Below, piece after piece: positions 12,128-24,934 of a stretch of DNA of 64,000 nt. The position numbers were made by a program, and so were the translations under genes. Each line of letters opens with the position of its first letter. Within the stretch, counting starts at the first letter, position 1. Below the pieces are notes generated by a model. It ran no database searches and was not told the DNA's origin. It saw only the letters and a list, made by a program, of their open reading frames with translations. Location of the stretch: NCBI GenBank assembly GCA_024449915.1, contig JAMZAV010000004.1:744001-808000 (forward strand), written 5' to 3'. This DNA is from Sweltsa coloradensis (Eukaryota > Arthropoda > Insecta > Plecoptera > Chloroperlidae).

Positions 12128-14580
12128 GAATATAAACTTAAAACCCCAAAAAAGTGTGTGTGTTGATAAGAAATAACTAGCTGTATTTGTCTCGCTTTTA
12201 TTTACTTTACTGTTATGTATGTAATACTCATTAACATAATTTAAATGTATATAATTCACAAATGAGCAAGAATATATTGTAGAATCCTTATTTTCGTATG
12301 CATGCCAATAATAGAGGGAAACATAAATATGGTATAATGTCAGTTTTGTAATAGTGCAGTTCAGAAATGAGGGTGGATAGAGTGGTGTCACAATTAATTT
12401 ACATCTTAATTCGGTTCGTAAACAAGCTATTGCCAAGGGCATGGACATAAACTTATACGATATCTTCAACTCATAGCCAATATACGGTCGATGAGTCTTA
12501 GTGGTAGGTAAGGTTTGTGCACTGCCGAACATAAGTAAATCAAGTGGTCTAGTTGAATACTGTACCCAGCCCTTGATTTACTTCTTGTCTAGTGTGTACC
12601 TGTTGCGGTTTGTAGCCCATTAGAATAGCGCCTGATTGAATAGCTATATCCATGTAGCACAAGATTGTAAATAACTTAATATAGTTGACTTTGTAAAAAG
12701 GATATTTCAGAAGAATACTTCAAATCTTGATAAGAAGGTGCCGCTTTGCACAGTAATTCTTTAGAACATAGAATGATATAAGATGAGGAGACACGCTGAC
12801 ATTCATTCGCAGGACGCCATTTTCGAAGATGGCGACTCAAAACTTAAAATGTTTATAAGTTGGATATCTTTCGTTCGCTTTCCAAAATTTTGGTTTTAAA
12901 CTAAAATTTTCTTTCATAGAGAAATTCATTTTTTGTGTTCACTTTTTTATCGTGTCACCCAACGGTTTGTCCACAAATCAATAAAACTTAATTTTTTAAA
13001 GTTTTTTTACTGATTTTTGATTTCTTAAAGTTTTTTTTACTAACTTTGTATTAAATCTAGGAAAAAATCATACAAAAAATACCAAAACAAATTTTGTTGT
13101 TTTAAGGTTGGCGTTGGAGGGGTAAGGTTGAGGGGAAATACCCGTTAGTATTAAGTCTACACACTCAACTTACATTACTGAGTTATTAATTAAAGAGGTC
13201 CGAGGAAACCCAATAAATTATCGTTGCGAAGAATGCCCAACAACAAATTGTTATTTGAAGTAGAATATTACTACCAAGGGGTAGGGAACTATTCACCCGT
13301 GGGCGACGTCGAAAATCACGTTGGCTGATTCCAAACAACTTTATACAATGTTTCATTGTAAGGACATCTCCAAAGTCGCATCGGTAGAATTCAATTACAA
13401 TATTATAATGTTTACAACTACAAGTATTAAGTCCTTGTCATTAAGTAAATACGACAAACAATCATCAATGTAATTTAGTATCGGAATATTTTACTGTTTG
13501 ACCGCATTTGGTTGTATTTAACCAATATAATATGCATAGAGTAACAATCATCAGGACTACACATCGAGCTTCATCTGTTTAATTTTACTTTCCCTTTCTC
13601 CAAAGAACAAAACCGATGTCCTCGTAACACAATATACACAAATTAATTTTCGCCCATTTTCGCATTATAACATTAAAAGTTCACAATAAATTGCGTCAAG
13701 TTTGAGGCTATCATTCGCAGATAAATCAATATTATGAAAACGTTTATTTTAGTCTTTAATTAGGCTTGAAGTGTGTAATTATTAATGAGCCTGTTTATGT
13801 GGGTTGATGACAAACTTTCAGTGACGTCATCACTCGCGGATCATCCTCCTATTTCACAACCTCCGGTGCTCAGAATTAAAAAGTCGCACGGTGCCATTGC
13901 CCAATTCGCAAACTTAACAGGTGGCTTCAAAACATGAATAACTAATTTAAAATATCATACACATAGTGATTGTCGGGATCCAGAGAGAATGTTTATGCAT
14001 GATTACTAAATCTATTGTGGTTTAATGAATGCTCGGAAGTTTGTCCAAACGATTAGCTCCTATTTTCACGACACCGATGTTGCGTCACTAGGTAGCCGAT
14101 CGTCGCGCAATACTCAGCACCTGCGGTGAAGGAGCCTAATGTTTTACACTGCTTTCTTTTGTTGTACCAAGGAAAACAACCCACAAATCAGGGGATATTG
14201 TTGACACGTTTTGCGTCATCGTGATATCTTCTTTCGGGTGTTTTGTTATTCTCAGCGGGTAGCGCACGTTTTGTTGATTGAAGAGTGTCTCGAGTTTTAT
14301 GAATGAAGGCGACTCCAGACAAAGAATAATTTAGTTATTTTATTGAGAGGATTCATTCATATTTACACAACCCTTATTCTTGGTTGGAAATATTGACATA
14401 ACTTACATAACTTATAATAAAATACTATTGAGTCCTACGTTAATGAGCGGATTAAATATTGGTATTTTAATATTTGAAGAATTATATAAATTTAGTGCCT
14501 ATCAACATTGTTGAGTCATTTTAAATAGACCATTATTTTATTAAAAGCATGTTTCTGTCATTTAATGACTGTTTTGTGTT
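12128..14580. other. Noncoding stretch with one palindrome
   Basis: AT-rich DNA without a supported gene. It contains a 20 bp near-palindrome at 12815-12834. The region 13800-14300 is somewhat GC-richer and includes a CRE-like tgacgtca at about 13821, but no adjacent coding exon was found. Confidence 0.5.
12815..12834. repeat. Twin ATGGCG palindrome
   Basis: The sequence cgccattttcgaagatggcg is its own reverse complement at 9 of 10 base pairs. Each half carries ATGGC, the core of YY1/Pho-type sites, facing outward from a TTCGAA centre. It could be a regulatory site; there is no gene beside it. Confidence 0.4.
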
Positions 14581-14582
14581 AT

Positions 14583-14640
14583 TAATAAATAATAAATAAA
14601 TAAATTTTATTTAGAGTCTACCCACTCAGTTATATAAATA
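14583..14640 (-). repeat. SINE-C 3' tail fragment
   Basis: A minus-oriented tail: an AAAT-rich run, then tttagagtctacccactcag. Only the 3' end of the family is present, which fits 5' truncation at insertion. Confidence 0.7.
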
Positions 14641-14837
14641 TATGTCATCTCAATTCTTTCTCCTACTGCACGCCTATTGTATTTGTGGGACTTAGGCCCT
14701 TTTTTGACTAAATGAAATGTGGAGAATAACCAAAATGAAACATAACATGCAGGATATGTTACGTATTCATATGAATTAATGAAGGGAGATTCTATGTTTT
14801 ACCAGGGAGTTTAGCAGAATCTCAGGGATTCTCGGAA

Positions 14838-14878
14838 AGTTCCAGAGAGAGTTTCAGAGAGTTTCAGAGAGTTCCGGG
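14838..14878 (+). repeat. Short 10 bp tandem repeat
   Basis: About four imperfect units of gagagtttca-type sequence in 41 bp. No other feature is associated with it. Confidence 0.7.
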
Positions 14879-15058
14879 GACTCTATTTGGGGTGAAAGTT
14901 TTGAATGATTGTTCTCATACAATGAAACCAAACATATTCAATCATAAAGCCGGTCTGCGTTTGAGTTTAAGTTTAAAAAATAAAATTTGAGGCTCATTAC
15001 AAAAAAATTAAAACTTTATAATTTAACAATAATATGGATGAAATGTATATGAAATCAG

Positions 15059-15295
15059 TTACGTCTCTACAGAACACAACACAGGGTTCGAGTGGGGAGC
15101 AAATAGTTCAGGGGTCGTCTGCTCCTCCGAGCGCGCGACAGCATCATGCGATAGCAAGTGAAACTTGAAGAATCTTTCCGCTACCTCGCTAATTACATCA
15201 TTGTCCTGTCCGCGCACTCGACAGCCGGCATTCTTGATAGTAGGTGTAAGGTGAAATATCTCCAGCGACCTTTCGTACGCGGCCAAAAAGATCAA
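15059..15295 (-). CDS. Coding-like open frame, unknown
   Basis: A 78-codon minus-strand frame whose composition is more protein-like than most here, including CRVRGQDNDVISEVAERFFK, an amphipathic charged stretch. It closes with TAA after a polar tail. The local DNA is GC-richer than its flanks. It has no clear donor or acceptor pairing with the aquaporin exons and no recognised family. It may be a fragment of a transposon protein, an isolated exon or chance. Confidence 0.22.
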   Translation of the reverse strand: MIFLAAYERSLEIFHLTPTIKNAGCRVRGQDNDVISEVAERFFKFHLLSHDAVARSEEQTTPELFAPHSNPVLCSVET

Positions 15296-15926
15296 TTACC
15301 TAAAACAATCGATACTGGTTTGGAGGTTTCAACATCTCTCTCGGTGCATTGTCGGGTGGGCTGAAGGAGGGGGAGGTACACCAAGGCTGAGTACTCGCGA
15401 AATTACTGAACTTAAAAGACAATTGCGCGAAAATAATTGTTTGAATATTGCAACACTCGAGCTGCATCTTCGTGAGAATTAGGCAGGCATAGAGGACGTC
15501 TGGCTGAACACTTGTGTAGGTATGTCTGCGACTGGTTCAGAAAAATCGCCATTGACTGTTGATCAATTACAATTGTTGCTCTACAATACCGTTCCAAACC
15601 ACAAAAAATTTAGATTTCCGAAATTTTGAACAGTTGCCATGGTAGGAAAAATTAAGTGTTTTATTTTGACATCATTTAAAATGGTTTCAGAAAAATGGTA
15701 AACTTATTTACATTGATGTCGATTATTTTGTTATTAAGTGTATGATACTTCAATAATAAAATGTGGCTTATCAACAATAACCTGCGTCATGTAGGAAAGT
15801 GTAGATACTATTTTTTAACAAAAATATGCAACGTTTTATATCAGATTGTTATTTGTTGTATGAAAAGCATACCCCAAAATTTTAAATTAAAATGTTAAAT
15901 TTTTTATAAACAGTAAAACATTGATC

Positions 15927-16226
15927 TCGATTTGGTTATCGGGAAACACTCCGTGGGTGTAATTGTTTTTTATTTACTACAATTCAGAAATTAAAAAGTC
16001 GCCCAACCGGGATGTTATATGACATTATAATTAATGTTGTGGTCAGTTCAAAGCAGCAGATATTCGTTTGCAGTACTGTTCATCCATTCAGGTGTATAAT
16101 GAACTACAATTCAGAGATTAAAATGTACCCGTCCTGATGGTCTAGTGGTTAAGACGTCCACCTAGAATGTGGAATCCGTGGTTCGATTCCCGGTTGGGGC
16201 GGACTTTTTAATTTCTGATTGTAGTC
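15927..16226 (+). mobile_element. SINE-A copy with tRNA-like core in inverted arms
   Basis: It starts with an inverted gggaaacactcc motif and the arm actacaattcagaaatt (15976-16004). A second arm copy lies at 16103-16130, then a tRNA-like core (16131-16202) with A-box tggtctagtgg and B-box ggttcgattcc. The 3' arm ggactttttaatttctgatt (16201-16226) is the inverse of the 5' arm. The core resembles the D- and T-arm pattern of tRNA-Glu, but the acceptor stem does not close, so it is not a functional tRNA. Its nearest relative is at 28383-28740. Confidence 0.7.
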
Positions 16227-17284
16227 AATAAAAAAGTAAAACATTGATTCCAAAAACTTATTAAAATGTTACAAAATAATTTTACTTGGAAGAATCGAAC
16301 TTTAAGGGCAACTCTTCACGTTGTCTTCTCACAAAGAAAATTTACTTACCGTGCATCCAATTGTGTTTATTTTTTAAGTTTTACGCTGTCTAGCATTTCA
16401 GAAGTATTTGGCACCTATGACCTCGAAGAAGAGACGACGACGAGTGTCAGAACAATTGTGTCAACATTTCTCCATACAGCGCAGTATTGTTCAATTACTA
16501 TTATTAGATAATTCCGATCGCTCCTAATTATTCTTGCAAGGCAAGTGTAGCACCTATTGATGCAGCACATGTGGCTTATGAACACAGGGATTACCTTCAA
16601 GGTTACAGACGGTTCCCATGTGTGATGTCTGTGACGTCATAGAGAACATACCAGTGCGTACGGTAAGTTTGCGAACCAAGGGGTCGCTGAAGCTGGCGCG
16701 GAGACGAGGTTCGACGCTCAGCATTGAGTTTTTTAGGTGTATTTCACAACAACGTTAATAAAGCATCAATCTATGAGATCCGGTACGCCTATTTTTAGAT
16801 TAATTCATCGATTTTGAATAAACAAATGGTGACACGTTCATAATTTACTCAATTTTGGTGAACTTCGGGAATTTATTCCAATTGTACAGATTTTTTAACG
16901 CAAATTTCCATACTGGATATTAACGCTTAAATTAATGTAAACGCGCACGTTAAGTTGGTTTTATCGTTAGATAAACGGTTTGGTGAGAATTCCATAGTTT
17001 CGATTTCTTTTTTTTTCACGTTTTCAATTTTCCTCTCGCATTGATTTTTAAGGCGTATTCTTGGCAACCAAGTGTGGATATCAATAAAAAAGAACTTTAT
17101 TCAAAGTATTGCAAAATTTGTCAATGATATATCCAACCGTTCAGCTGCGATCGTCAACACCTGAGCGCGTGCAAGTGAGTTGGGCTAAGCTCAGCAAACC
17201 ATATAAAAAAAACTCCTATATCTTCCCTTACATTTCCTATAATACACCACTAAAACTTGTATGTACCTTCGTACAGATGTATGT

Positions 17285-17340
17285 AACGCGCGAAACTCTG
17301 ATTCGGAGACCCCGGGCTCGATACCTGTCACTTGGTCAAA
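17285..17340 (+). repeat. SINE-B head fragment
   Basis: The sequence gaaactctgattcggagacc followed by a decayed B-box (gggctcgatacct) matches the plus-strand SINE-B head. It breaks off at the start of the AT-rich sequence before the tandem array. Confidence 0.55.
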
Positions 17341-17410
17341 ACCAAGACAATATATGCCATTTATTTTCACCTCAAGTTCCTGCTTTTGAATCACACCACT
17401 TTTTAATTTT

Positions 17411-17859
17411 ATCCAGCAAGTCCTTTGCAAGATTCCAGTGTGAAAATTCCAACCAATATTAAAGGGATGGAGGGAATCACTGCTGACAACAACCAACAAT
17501 TGGGATTATTTTGATCTCAAATTTATCGCTTTTGTGCGTAACAAAAACGAAATTTGACACCATCCAACCAGAAAGTTCTTTGTAAGATCCCAGGATAAAA
17601 ATTTTCAAAAATATCAGGCGGATGGGAGGACACTGCTAAAATATAAGTTGGAATTATTTTTACCTTTAATTTATAGCTTTTGTGCACAAAAAACGAAATT
17701 TGACACCATCCAACCAGAAAGTTCTTTGTAAGATCCCAGGATGAAAATTTCCAAAAATATCAGGGGGATGGGACGAGGATACACTGATAAAAATTAGTTG
17801 GGATTATTTTGACCTCTAATTTATAACTTTTGGGCACGCCAGGAACGAAATTTGACACC
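17411..17859 (+). repeat. Tandem array, three units of 146-152 bp
   Basis: The unit anchor cgaaatttgacaccatcc occurs at 17548 and 17694, and a shortened version at 17846. The units run roughly 17411-17561, 17562-17707 and 17708-17859. Each contains a ttctttgtaagatcccag-like motif, a gatgggagga-like motif and a ttgggattattttgacct motif. Units 2 and 3 are most alike and unit 1 is more diverged, as in a growing minisatellite. No open frame runs through it. Confidence 0.85.
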
Positions 17860-20800
17860 TTAAGTGTGCCTCTGGTCATAGCATATTTCTGCCTTTCTAG
17901 ACCATGGTCTCTGCTTTCATCCATTATCACAGTCATAATACTATGCTCTGATGTGCGAACGTCTCCTCAACACCTTGCTAATGGAAGGAGGTGACCACAT
18001 CTCGCTAATACTCTATATTATTATAGTTTAACACGGTCTCACAATGTGGACGTGCCCTGTGGGTGTGGATATGTTGGTAGTTGGGTCCGCCCGGGGAGAT
18101 AGTAGTTAAACCCGCAAAGAGTTGCCGCAACAAAGACCAATTTTCACAATGGGAGTGTCAAAGATTTCGCAAATGTTTTACTTTTCGTCGTTTTGTGTGT
18201 GGGGGTTTTTATGTTCGATTTTCGTACGTAGGTGTTAGTATGGTACGTGCGTTGTAAGCTACTACACGTGGCATTTAACTGGTTTCAGATCGTCTTTCTC
18301 TGTGTCTGTGCATGTCATTGAAATACATACAGATTTTTTTGCCACTCAAACATATAATACACATGCACAAAAAATGATAACCCGGGAACAATGTGAATTT
18401 TCTTTTACAACTTGTTAATTATTTCGAACTTATCAAATGAATGTTTAATTGAGCACAAGGTTTTCAAAAATTGGCAACAATAATTTAACTTCCCGCAAAG
18501 CTTCTGTTTACATTCCAATTTACAACTATAAACTTATGTCAGATCGTTTGTTTAAGGCTACAAGTTAAAGTAGGGTGGTATCATAAAAAAATTGGTTTGC
18601 GTATTTGATAAGGTAAACATGATTTATTCTGTGTAATTGTTTTTGAAGTGTCCATGAGTGTATGGATAAGGGTGAACACACTTTAAAATATTGCAGATGT
18701 CCAAGAAATAAGAAAACGTTTATTTTAATAAATGTAAGAAATTTACAAAAACGACTTGGTTAAAGTTTGAGTTTGTGTTCATTTGTGTATACTTATTTTA
18801 ATAACTCATAAATAATTAGACACATTTATTTATATAATCTAAAATGCTAGTAGAGACAATCCCTTTATCCCACGGTCTTAAATTGTCCACAAAACTTGTC
18901 AAATCGTTTGTTTAAACACGAAGTCAAAGAGGTGTATCTAAAAAATCGCGTTTGCGCTATTTTAGAAACGTACTTGATCGCCGTGTGCTTGTGTGTGTGA
19001 GAAGTTATCAGCTAGAGGGTGATGGTAAGTGAACACCACTTACCTATTGCATGCCAGAAGTAAACGCTGCATTGTTCACTAACTTAAAGATTAACACACC
19101 ACCGTTGAAATCTGAGTTGTATCCTGTGAAGACTGAGTATTCACATGGCATAATATTACTCCCTTTTTCATAACCACAATCTCTGAGTAATCGCTAACAT
19201 TTATCCGTACACGTAAAGGTTCGTAACTTTTAATAATTTTAAGTTTTCAAAAATGATTAAGCATGAAATAATATGTAATTATACAGTGAATGCTATCTAC
19301 ATCGACTTCTTGTTCAATATGCATAGCGTTTTACTACATTACATTCGTTTCTACTAGCTAGACACAGCAATAGTTATAAGCTTAGTTTATCGGTATAGGA
19401 CTACCTACTAATTATAGCTACTCATTGTAATAGGTAACCACGACAGTATTTTCCCTTTAAGGATGCCCTACTTACATGCGGACCAAAAAACAACTTTGAA
19501 AAGCATGAGTTATACAGGCATTGTTGAATTCCTTCTTCAAGATAATCGGCAAGGAAAAAATCGCGAGGATACGGTCGGGTCGATCCCGGCCACTGGCAAT
19601 CCTGAACAAATAATTTTTTGAGAACGAATGCTCTTTAGTCCTACTAGAACCCCCAACCATCGTAATCCCCGTATTTGTTCAGAGTAAATACTAACAATTT
19701 CCTAGTTTACATTTTAGTCAAAAAGAGTAATGACCTGAAACCTCGTTAAAGCGGTTTTGTCTAGCGTAAGCGATTCGAATAAAACGAGATTGTTGTTGAG
19801 AATGACAATTTTAATGTTTGTTAAAATTAGTTTACATAACTTTTAACATTTTAATTAAAACAATTATGAGTTTTATACATGCATACTAGGATCAGTTTAG
19901 GTTTGGCAGATCATTAAGATCTTTAACTTAGTCCGTATGAGCTTAATTATTTATGTTGCATAAATATGATACAGTCACAGTCGAAGATAAATAAACTTTT
20001 TTATCCCGGCCAATAGCAGAACACCATATTAAACACATTTAGTTTTAGTTACACCATAGCTATTGTTAATTCAATGATTGCTCGTGGGAGACACTGAGCC
20101 CAGACTTGCAATTGCATTGCCCCTCTTCATGTGTCTATCTAGATATATTTGGATAATCGTGAAGGGAATGTCCGTGGTGATCCGGTTTGAATCCAGGACT
20201 CATCCTGATTTCCTCTTTACGCTTAGACCACTCTGTGGTACGTTAATTGTTGGTGCCCTTCTCGAATCAGGAACCTCCCGAATGAGTTTCGGGTCTAACC
20301 GGTAGTGCCCAACGTGGTGCCAATAGTCCTGATTGACTTCTGCAAACGTACGTGCTCTTAACGCATCTTACTGTCAAATCCACGTGGAAGGTGGACGATT
20401 CATTTGTTCGAAGTGCAAGTCAAGATCAGCGTCGTGCCTCACTGAGCAGCCTCGTGGCCTTTCTATCGGTTTATTAATCGATCAATTTAGATCGATTGAT
20501 TTCAACTCGTTCGATGATAGTAGTTGGGGACAGCGCCGCTCAAATATCCGCTCAACCCTCTAATTGATCCAGCATAAAATCGGTTTAGAAGGTAATTTCA
20601 AACCCGGTTTTCTTCTTTGTAAAGGGATAAGTATTCATAAAGAAAGCAACTGAACAAACCTAAAATAATAAAATAAATAAATAAAATAAATAATAATAAA
20701 TAATTCGTTACTCAGATGTAAATTCTAATTTTATTGTGTTATCCTTTAGCTTAAGATAAGTTTACTATATCTTTAAATATTTCTTATATGACTTATCTTG

Positions 20801-22019
20801 TAAAATAGCTAAGGACTACAATTTGACGTAAAGCATTATCGGGGATCCAGGCCTTGATTTGTTTGACATTTTAAAAGAGATTATCTGGACACATTTTCTC
20901 TTACTCGTAAAATGGAACCCCATATGGATGTTTTAAAATTAAAATAGTTACAACAAGCGACATGGAACGAATGGTTTGAAGCGGAGATTACTTGGTGGAT
21001 GTTAATTAAGCAGGCTAATAATGGAGCAATTACGCTTGGGAATCATTAGCTTAAGTGTCATCCTCGTCGCATTTATGTTGTGATTATAGACTTCTGTTTC
21101 AACTAATTAATTTGTCACTCGGGTTACTAATTTGCATTGGTTTAAGAGAAGGACTTCAATCGTTTACAACTACATACTACACACTATTCTAGACTCCGAA
21201 AGCGGCGTGAATCTAATGCTGTAATGTCTGCCTAATCCTGGGGAAAGTTATTGAAATAATCACGTAGTTTAATGAGTTATTTTGAAGTTATTGTGAACAT
21301 ATACATATATTTTCACGTCTACGTTCGAGCCAGGAGCATCACTATAAGCCTGATGCTACTATATAAAGTTGACTTCTACCAGCCCAGACCGTCCTTCTAA
21401 CGTAATTAGATCTCGAATGCAGTACTTTTTATTAGCCAATGGAGTGACTGCGCGAAACAGTAAAAGTCCACGTCACGGCCTCTTAATTATATTGAAACTT
21501 GAAGGAAAGAGTTTAATGGAAAGGTTAGTAATTCAGAAACTAATTTGAAGTATGGGATTAGCCCAGATCAAATTGGTTTTAATTAAACTTCCCAAGATGA
21601 TTTTTCATCATTTTCGCCATCAAGTTGAAGTATAATTACCTTAACAATACGTTAGGCCTATACTTTAAACTAGTACGTACATTATTACTACAACCTATAA
21701 TGTAGATGGAAATATGTAAAAATTACTTTTTCTCTTATTAAAAATAAGTAAAGTATTAAGAATTTAGCATGCAATTGAAAATGTTGATTTTCACGAAAAC
21801 TGCACTCAGGAACATATTAAAATAATGAATCGGCATTTCTTAATTTTAGATTTTAGAGCAATACAAAATAATAGACCAAGATCTAAATTGGTGTTTCTCT
21901 AGTTCCAGTGTGTTAAACACTTTTTCAAAAATTACTTCCCACTACATCTCTAAAGATTCACCAAGCTTTTATTCCCTTCGAAAGTCATTTCTTAATCATG
22001 AGCATCTTTGCTCGTCGAC
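17860..22019. other. Noncoding stretch with SINE-B relics
   Basis: No supported gene in about 4.2 kb. SINE-B fragments are visible near 19566-19600 (gtcgatcccggccactggca, plus) and 20130-20300 (gtgaagggaatgtccg and cctcccgaatgag, minus). A palindromic aatcgatcaatttagatcga stretch lies near 20480, and an AAATA-rich run at 20665-20705. The open frames at 20078-20563 pass through the SINE relic and are not credible genes. Confidence 0.5.
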
Positions 22020-22420
22020 ATCCATCGTCAGACGTAACAATGATTGACGTCGAAGGAAGACATTGTCCCCCGAATGCAACTCCGGTTAATTAAGAATCAA
22101 AACAGCCCAGAAATATTACTCCTGGAATTGGCGACCTACTGAAATGACACCAAGGCAAATCGACATCGTCAGACGTAAATTCATCTAACGATGCCACGAC
22201 ATCACCCCCCGAAACGTCACACTCCCGCGCTCTGTTGCCGCGGAGCGTCCATTGAGCGGCTCTGCACACTTCACAAGTGATACGGATTACGTTATACCGC
22301 GTACAACGGGCTCGCCAACCCAGGTCGCATGTGATGTCATTTAACATCCCATTCTCTCGACTGGTTACACAACTGTGCGAGCCCCCGGGCGGACAACGTC
22401 GGCGAAGATCTGCTCAGAGA
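22020..22420. other. GC-rich island, function unknown
   Basis: This is one of the most GC- and CpG-rich stretches of the first 25 kb. The motif catcgtcagacgtaa appears twice, at about 22025 and 22167. An 85-codon minus-strand frame lies inside but has no recognisable domain and no good splice sites. It could be a distal promoter or enhancer, an old element or a gene remnant. Confidence 0.35.
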
Positions 22421-22654
22421 CAATGAAAAGAAAAGCGATTTGCGTTTTTTGACTCGTTTTCATAACCGTGCCGAGTCGTAATAGTGCAGGCTTGTTATCT
22501 CACTAGATTGGCAGGTAGCTTCGCGTAGCAAATCATAACTTGTAAGAGTTAAGTGGTTTCAGTAATAGTCAACTGATATGACCGATAATCATCATCGACG
22601 ATTTTATTCTTAAAGTTTACCGCCGACGAATGAAGCGCATGTGTAACGAGTGAA

Positions 22655-22745
22655 ATTTAGATTCGGGAAGCCGCAGGCTCGATTCCCGCCACCGGCAATC
22701 ATGACTGAAAGTTTGTCCAAGGGTTTCTGGATGCTTCGTTTTTGT
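22655..22745 (+). repeat. SINE-B copy
   Basis: The plus copy reads gattcgggaagccgcaggct, then B-box-like ctcgattcccgccacc, then the body gcaatcatgactgaaagttt. It shows the head-to-body order most clearly on the plus strand. Confidence 0.65.
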
Positions 22746-23879
22746 ATTACAGTCCTTTGAGAATTCTTTTCACAACCCTTACTCCCTAATAGCCTAGATG
22801 GTACCCGGTGAAACTGATGAGTTACCTTGAGCGGCAATCCCTACGAAAAAGTATTTTTGGTCGAGATCAACTTAAACTATGCTATCTTTACTCGCCCTTA
22901 AATATTTTTCCATAAAATACGATTTATTAAATCGGTTCAGTGATAATAGACCCAACATTGGTGGAGGTATATTTATTTATTTTTCAATTTATTTTTTCTC
23001 GAACATTCTTTCCCACGTCTACATAATATATTCATATAAGGTGCCTGGAGTCAAGCTTAATCAAGTCCACCCTATATATACCTTTTTCGAGAAAGAGCTT
23101 ACAATAATATTTCGAATTCAGGTTGATGTATGATATAAATCACCTACAATCTTCGGACTTTCCTAATTCGATTCCTTTGGTTACAGATTGGAGCTTATAC
23201 TCGTGCTTTTGATGGCACAATTCACCATAAAATATAATATGAAAGACGTTCGACGTTTAGTGCAGGTAAGCCCAAGCACGTACTTGATAGTTCACTCGAA
23301 GAATGAATAAATCTCCTCGGCAATCTTGTTTACCACGACCACACAGGCTAGCCTCGCCAAACCGTTGACCTATGTCTGCATCTTAAACCTTGGTAGTAGG
23401 TCCGCCCAGTTAGCCACGTGAACGGTAAACCTATCTCATTCATACTACAACTAACTCGTTTCCACGGTAACCGAGTTGGTCTGGTCTAGTGACATATACC
23501 ACCAGGCGGCATAGCGAGCGTTGGTGGAGGAGCGCGTGGGGCCTATCTCCCTGCAAACATCATACATTGGAAGGAAACCGTTTCAGTGCGGATTCAATTC
23601 AACCCAAATGTATAGAATGTATAAGATAAAAGATTTAGAAGGTCCGCTGAAAATTTAGTCAATATAGGGTACCGGTTTTTCGGTCGGTACTACTATACAA
23701 ACAAACAGACAAAAAACGGGAAAAAACGGAAAAAATAGTAGGCCTACCTATTATTTTTATTTGACCTATTTCTTTGATTTTATATAAATTAATAGCAAAT
23801 CCAAGACTAAATCTTTCAATATCCCCTGACATTTAATCAATATCGGAATAGCCGAACAATAAGAATTTTAAAAAGGGGG

Positions 23880-24104
23880 GACATGGAAAAGTACGATTTT
23901 CATGAGAAACATTTCTTTGATTGCACCAATAGGCTCATTTATAGGTTCAGAAATTTTGAAGTAACCCTGAACACGTTATTAAGATTGTGGTAGCCGTTTT
24001 TCTAGTAGAGAGCGAACAGACAAAAAATCGAAGACCGAGGAAAATGGCCGATATATATTTATCCTCGGGTGAATGAAATTGAAGTCTTCGCTACGCTCAT
24101 CCAA
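23880..24104 (-). mobile_element. HEL copy 5, 5' fragment
   Basis: On the minus strand the 5' end attggatgagcgtagcg starts at about 24104. It leads into decayed HEL interior (caatcaaagaaatgtttctc, a run related to gaacagacaaaaaa). The cctag 3' end and hairpin were not found, so the copy is truncated or its 3' half has been lost. Confidence 0.5.
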
Positions 24105-24851
24105 TAGTATCCAACTCTCTCTGTTTCCTAAGGAAACTCCTTCCTTTCCCATGCTAATTATTATTCGCGCAGCAAAAAGTGATGCTGCCAATACACGCGC
24201 GATCTACATGTGTACGATACAGCGAATCGGGGTCAATGCCAACCAGGTAACTTATATAATAATCTTCTGAGCCGACTAAATAAAATCGTATTTTGTCTTG
24301 AAAGGATGTGGAACTATTACTCGTAGAAGCTCCCGGCTATTGGCGAAGTCGTAAACCTTATCTTTTTTAAACAGAAGTTATTTATACACGGACGACTTTT
24401 TTATTGTAAGTTGACTCAGCCATTTTCTTGTTTGAACAGCTCGTATCTTTAGCTTGTGTTTGTAATGGGTTTATTCAGGAGTTGGGCATTGTTAGAATGG
24501 TTTTATTGTGTATCGTATTCGGCAGTGTTGCAATTTGCATCGTGATTCAAGAGTTAAAAAGGAGAACTGATTGGGTCGGAATACGGTGTATTGTATGGGC
24601 ATTGATTGGCGTATTAGGTCATGATGAATAGCAAAACACGCCCAGTAGTAGCGATCAATGGCCCATCTTTATATGGAAAACTTTTTGATACTCGTACAGT
24701 TACAGCGGGACACACAAAGCGAACGAGGATTAGGCCTAATTAAGAAACTATTGGAATCATGCACGGATACGCGAGTACACAAATCAGGCAGCAGAGCTCA
24801 TCTTAAAAGATTACAAATATAGAATGATTCACTATATAAGAATTTTATATT

Positions 24852-24934
24852 TTGGTGGAGGTGCCGGGTTACCTAACTATTAATAATGTTCGTCGCTAGT
24901 TTTCGAATTCAGTATCGTGTTGGAGGTGCCGGGT
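24852..24934 (+). repeat. GGTG element ends (direct pair)
   Basis: The motif ttggtggaggtgccgggtt at 24852 is followed 68 bp later by ttggaggtgccgggt at 24920 in the same orientation. The following ttctaggggctaac resembles sequence inside the copies at 43430 and 60000. It is probably a nested or slipped pair of 5' ends. Confidence 0.55.

Noticed and set aside
12083..12532. 149-codon minus-strand open frame
   Set aside because: AT-driven composition (Y, N, S, T, I rich), no domain, and it overlaps a better exon candidate on the plus strand.
16131..16202. Functional tRNA gene
   Set aside because: A- and B-boxes are present but the acceptor stem does not pair, and the unit lies in a repeated element.
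17411..17859. CRISPR array
   Set aside because: Units are about 150 bp contiguous repeats without unique spacers, in a eukaryotic sequence.
24852..24870. NPA-like reading on the minus strand
   Set aside because: It is the terminal motif of a GGTG element that occurs at many places.
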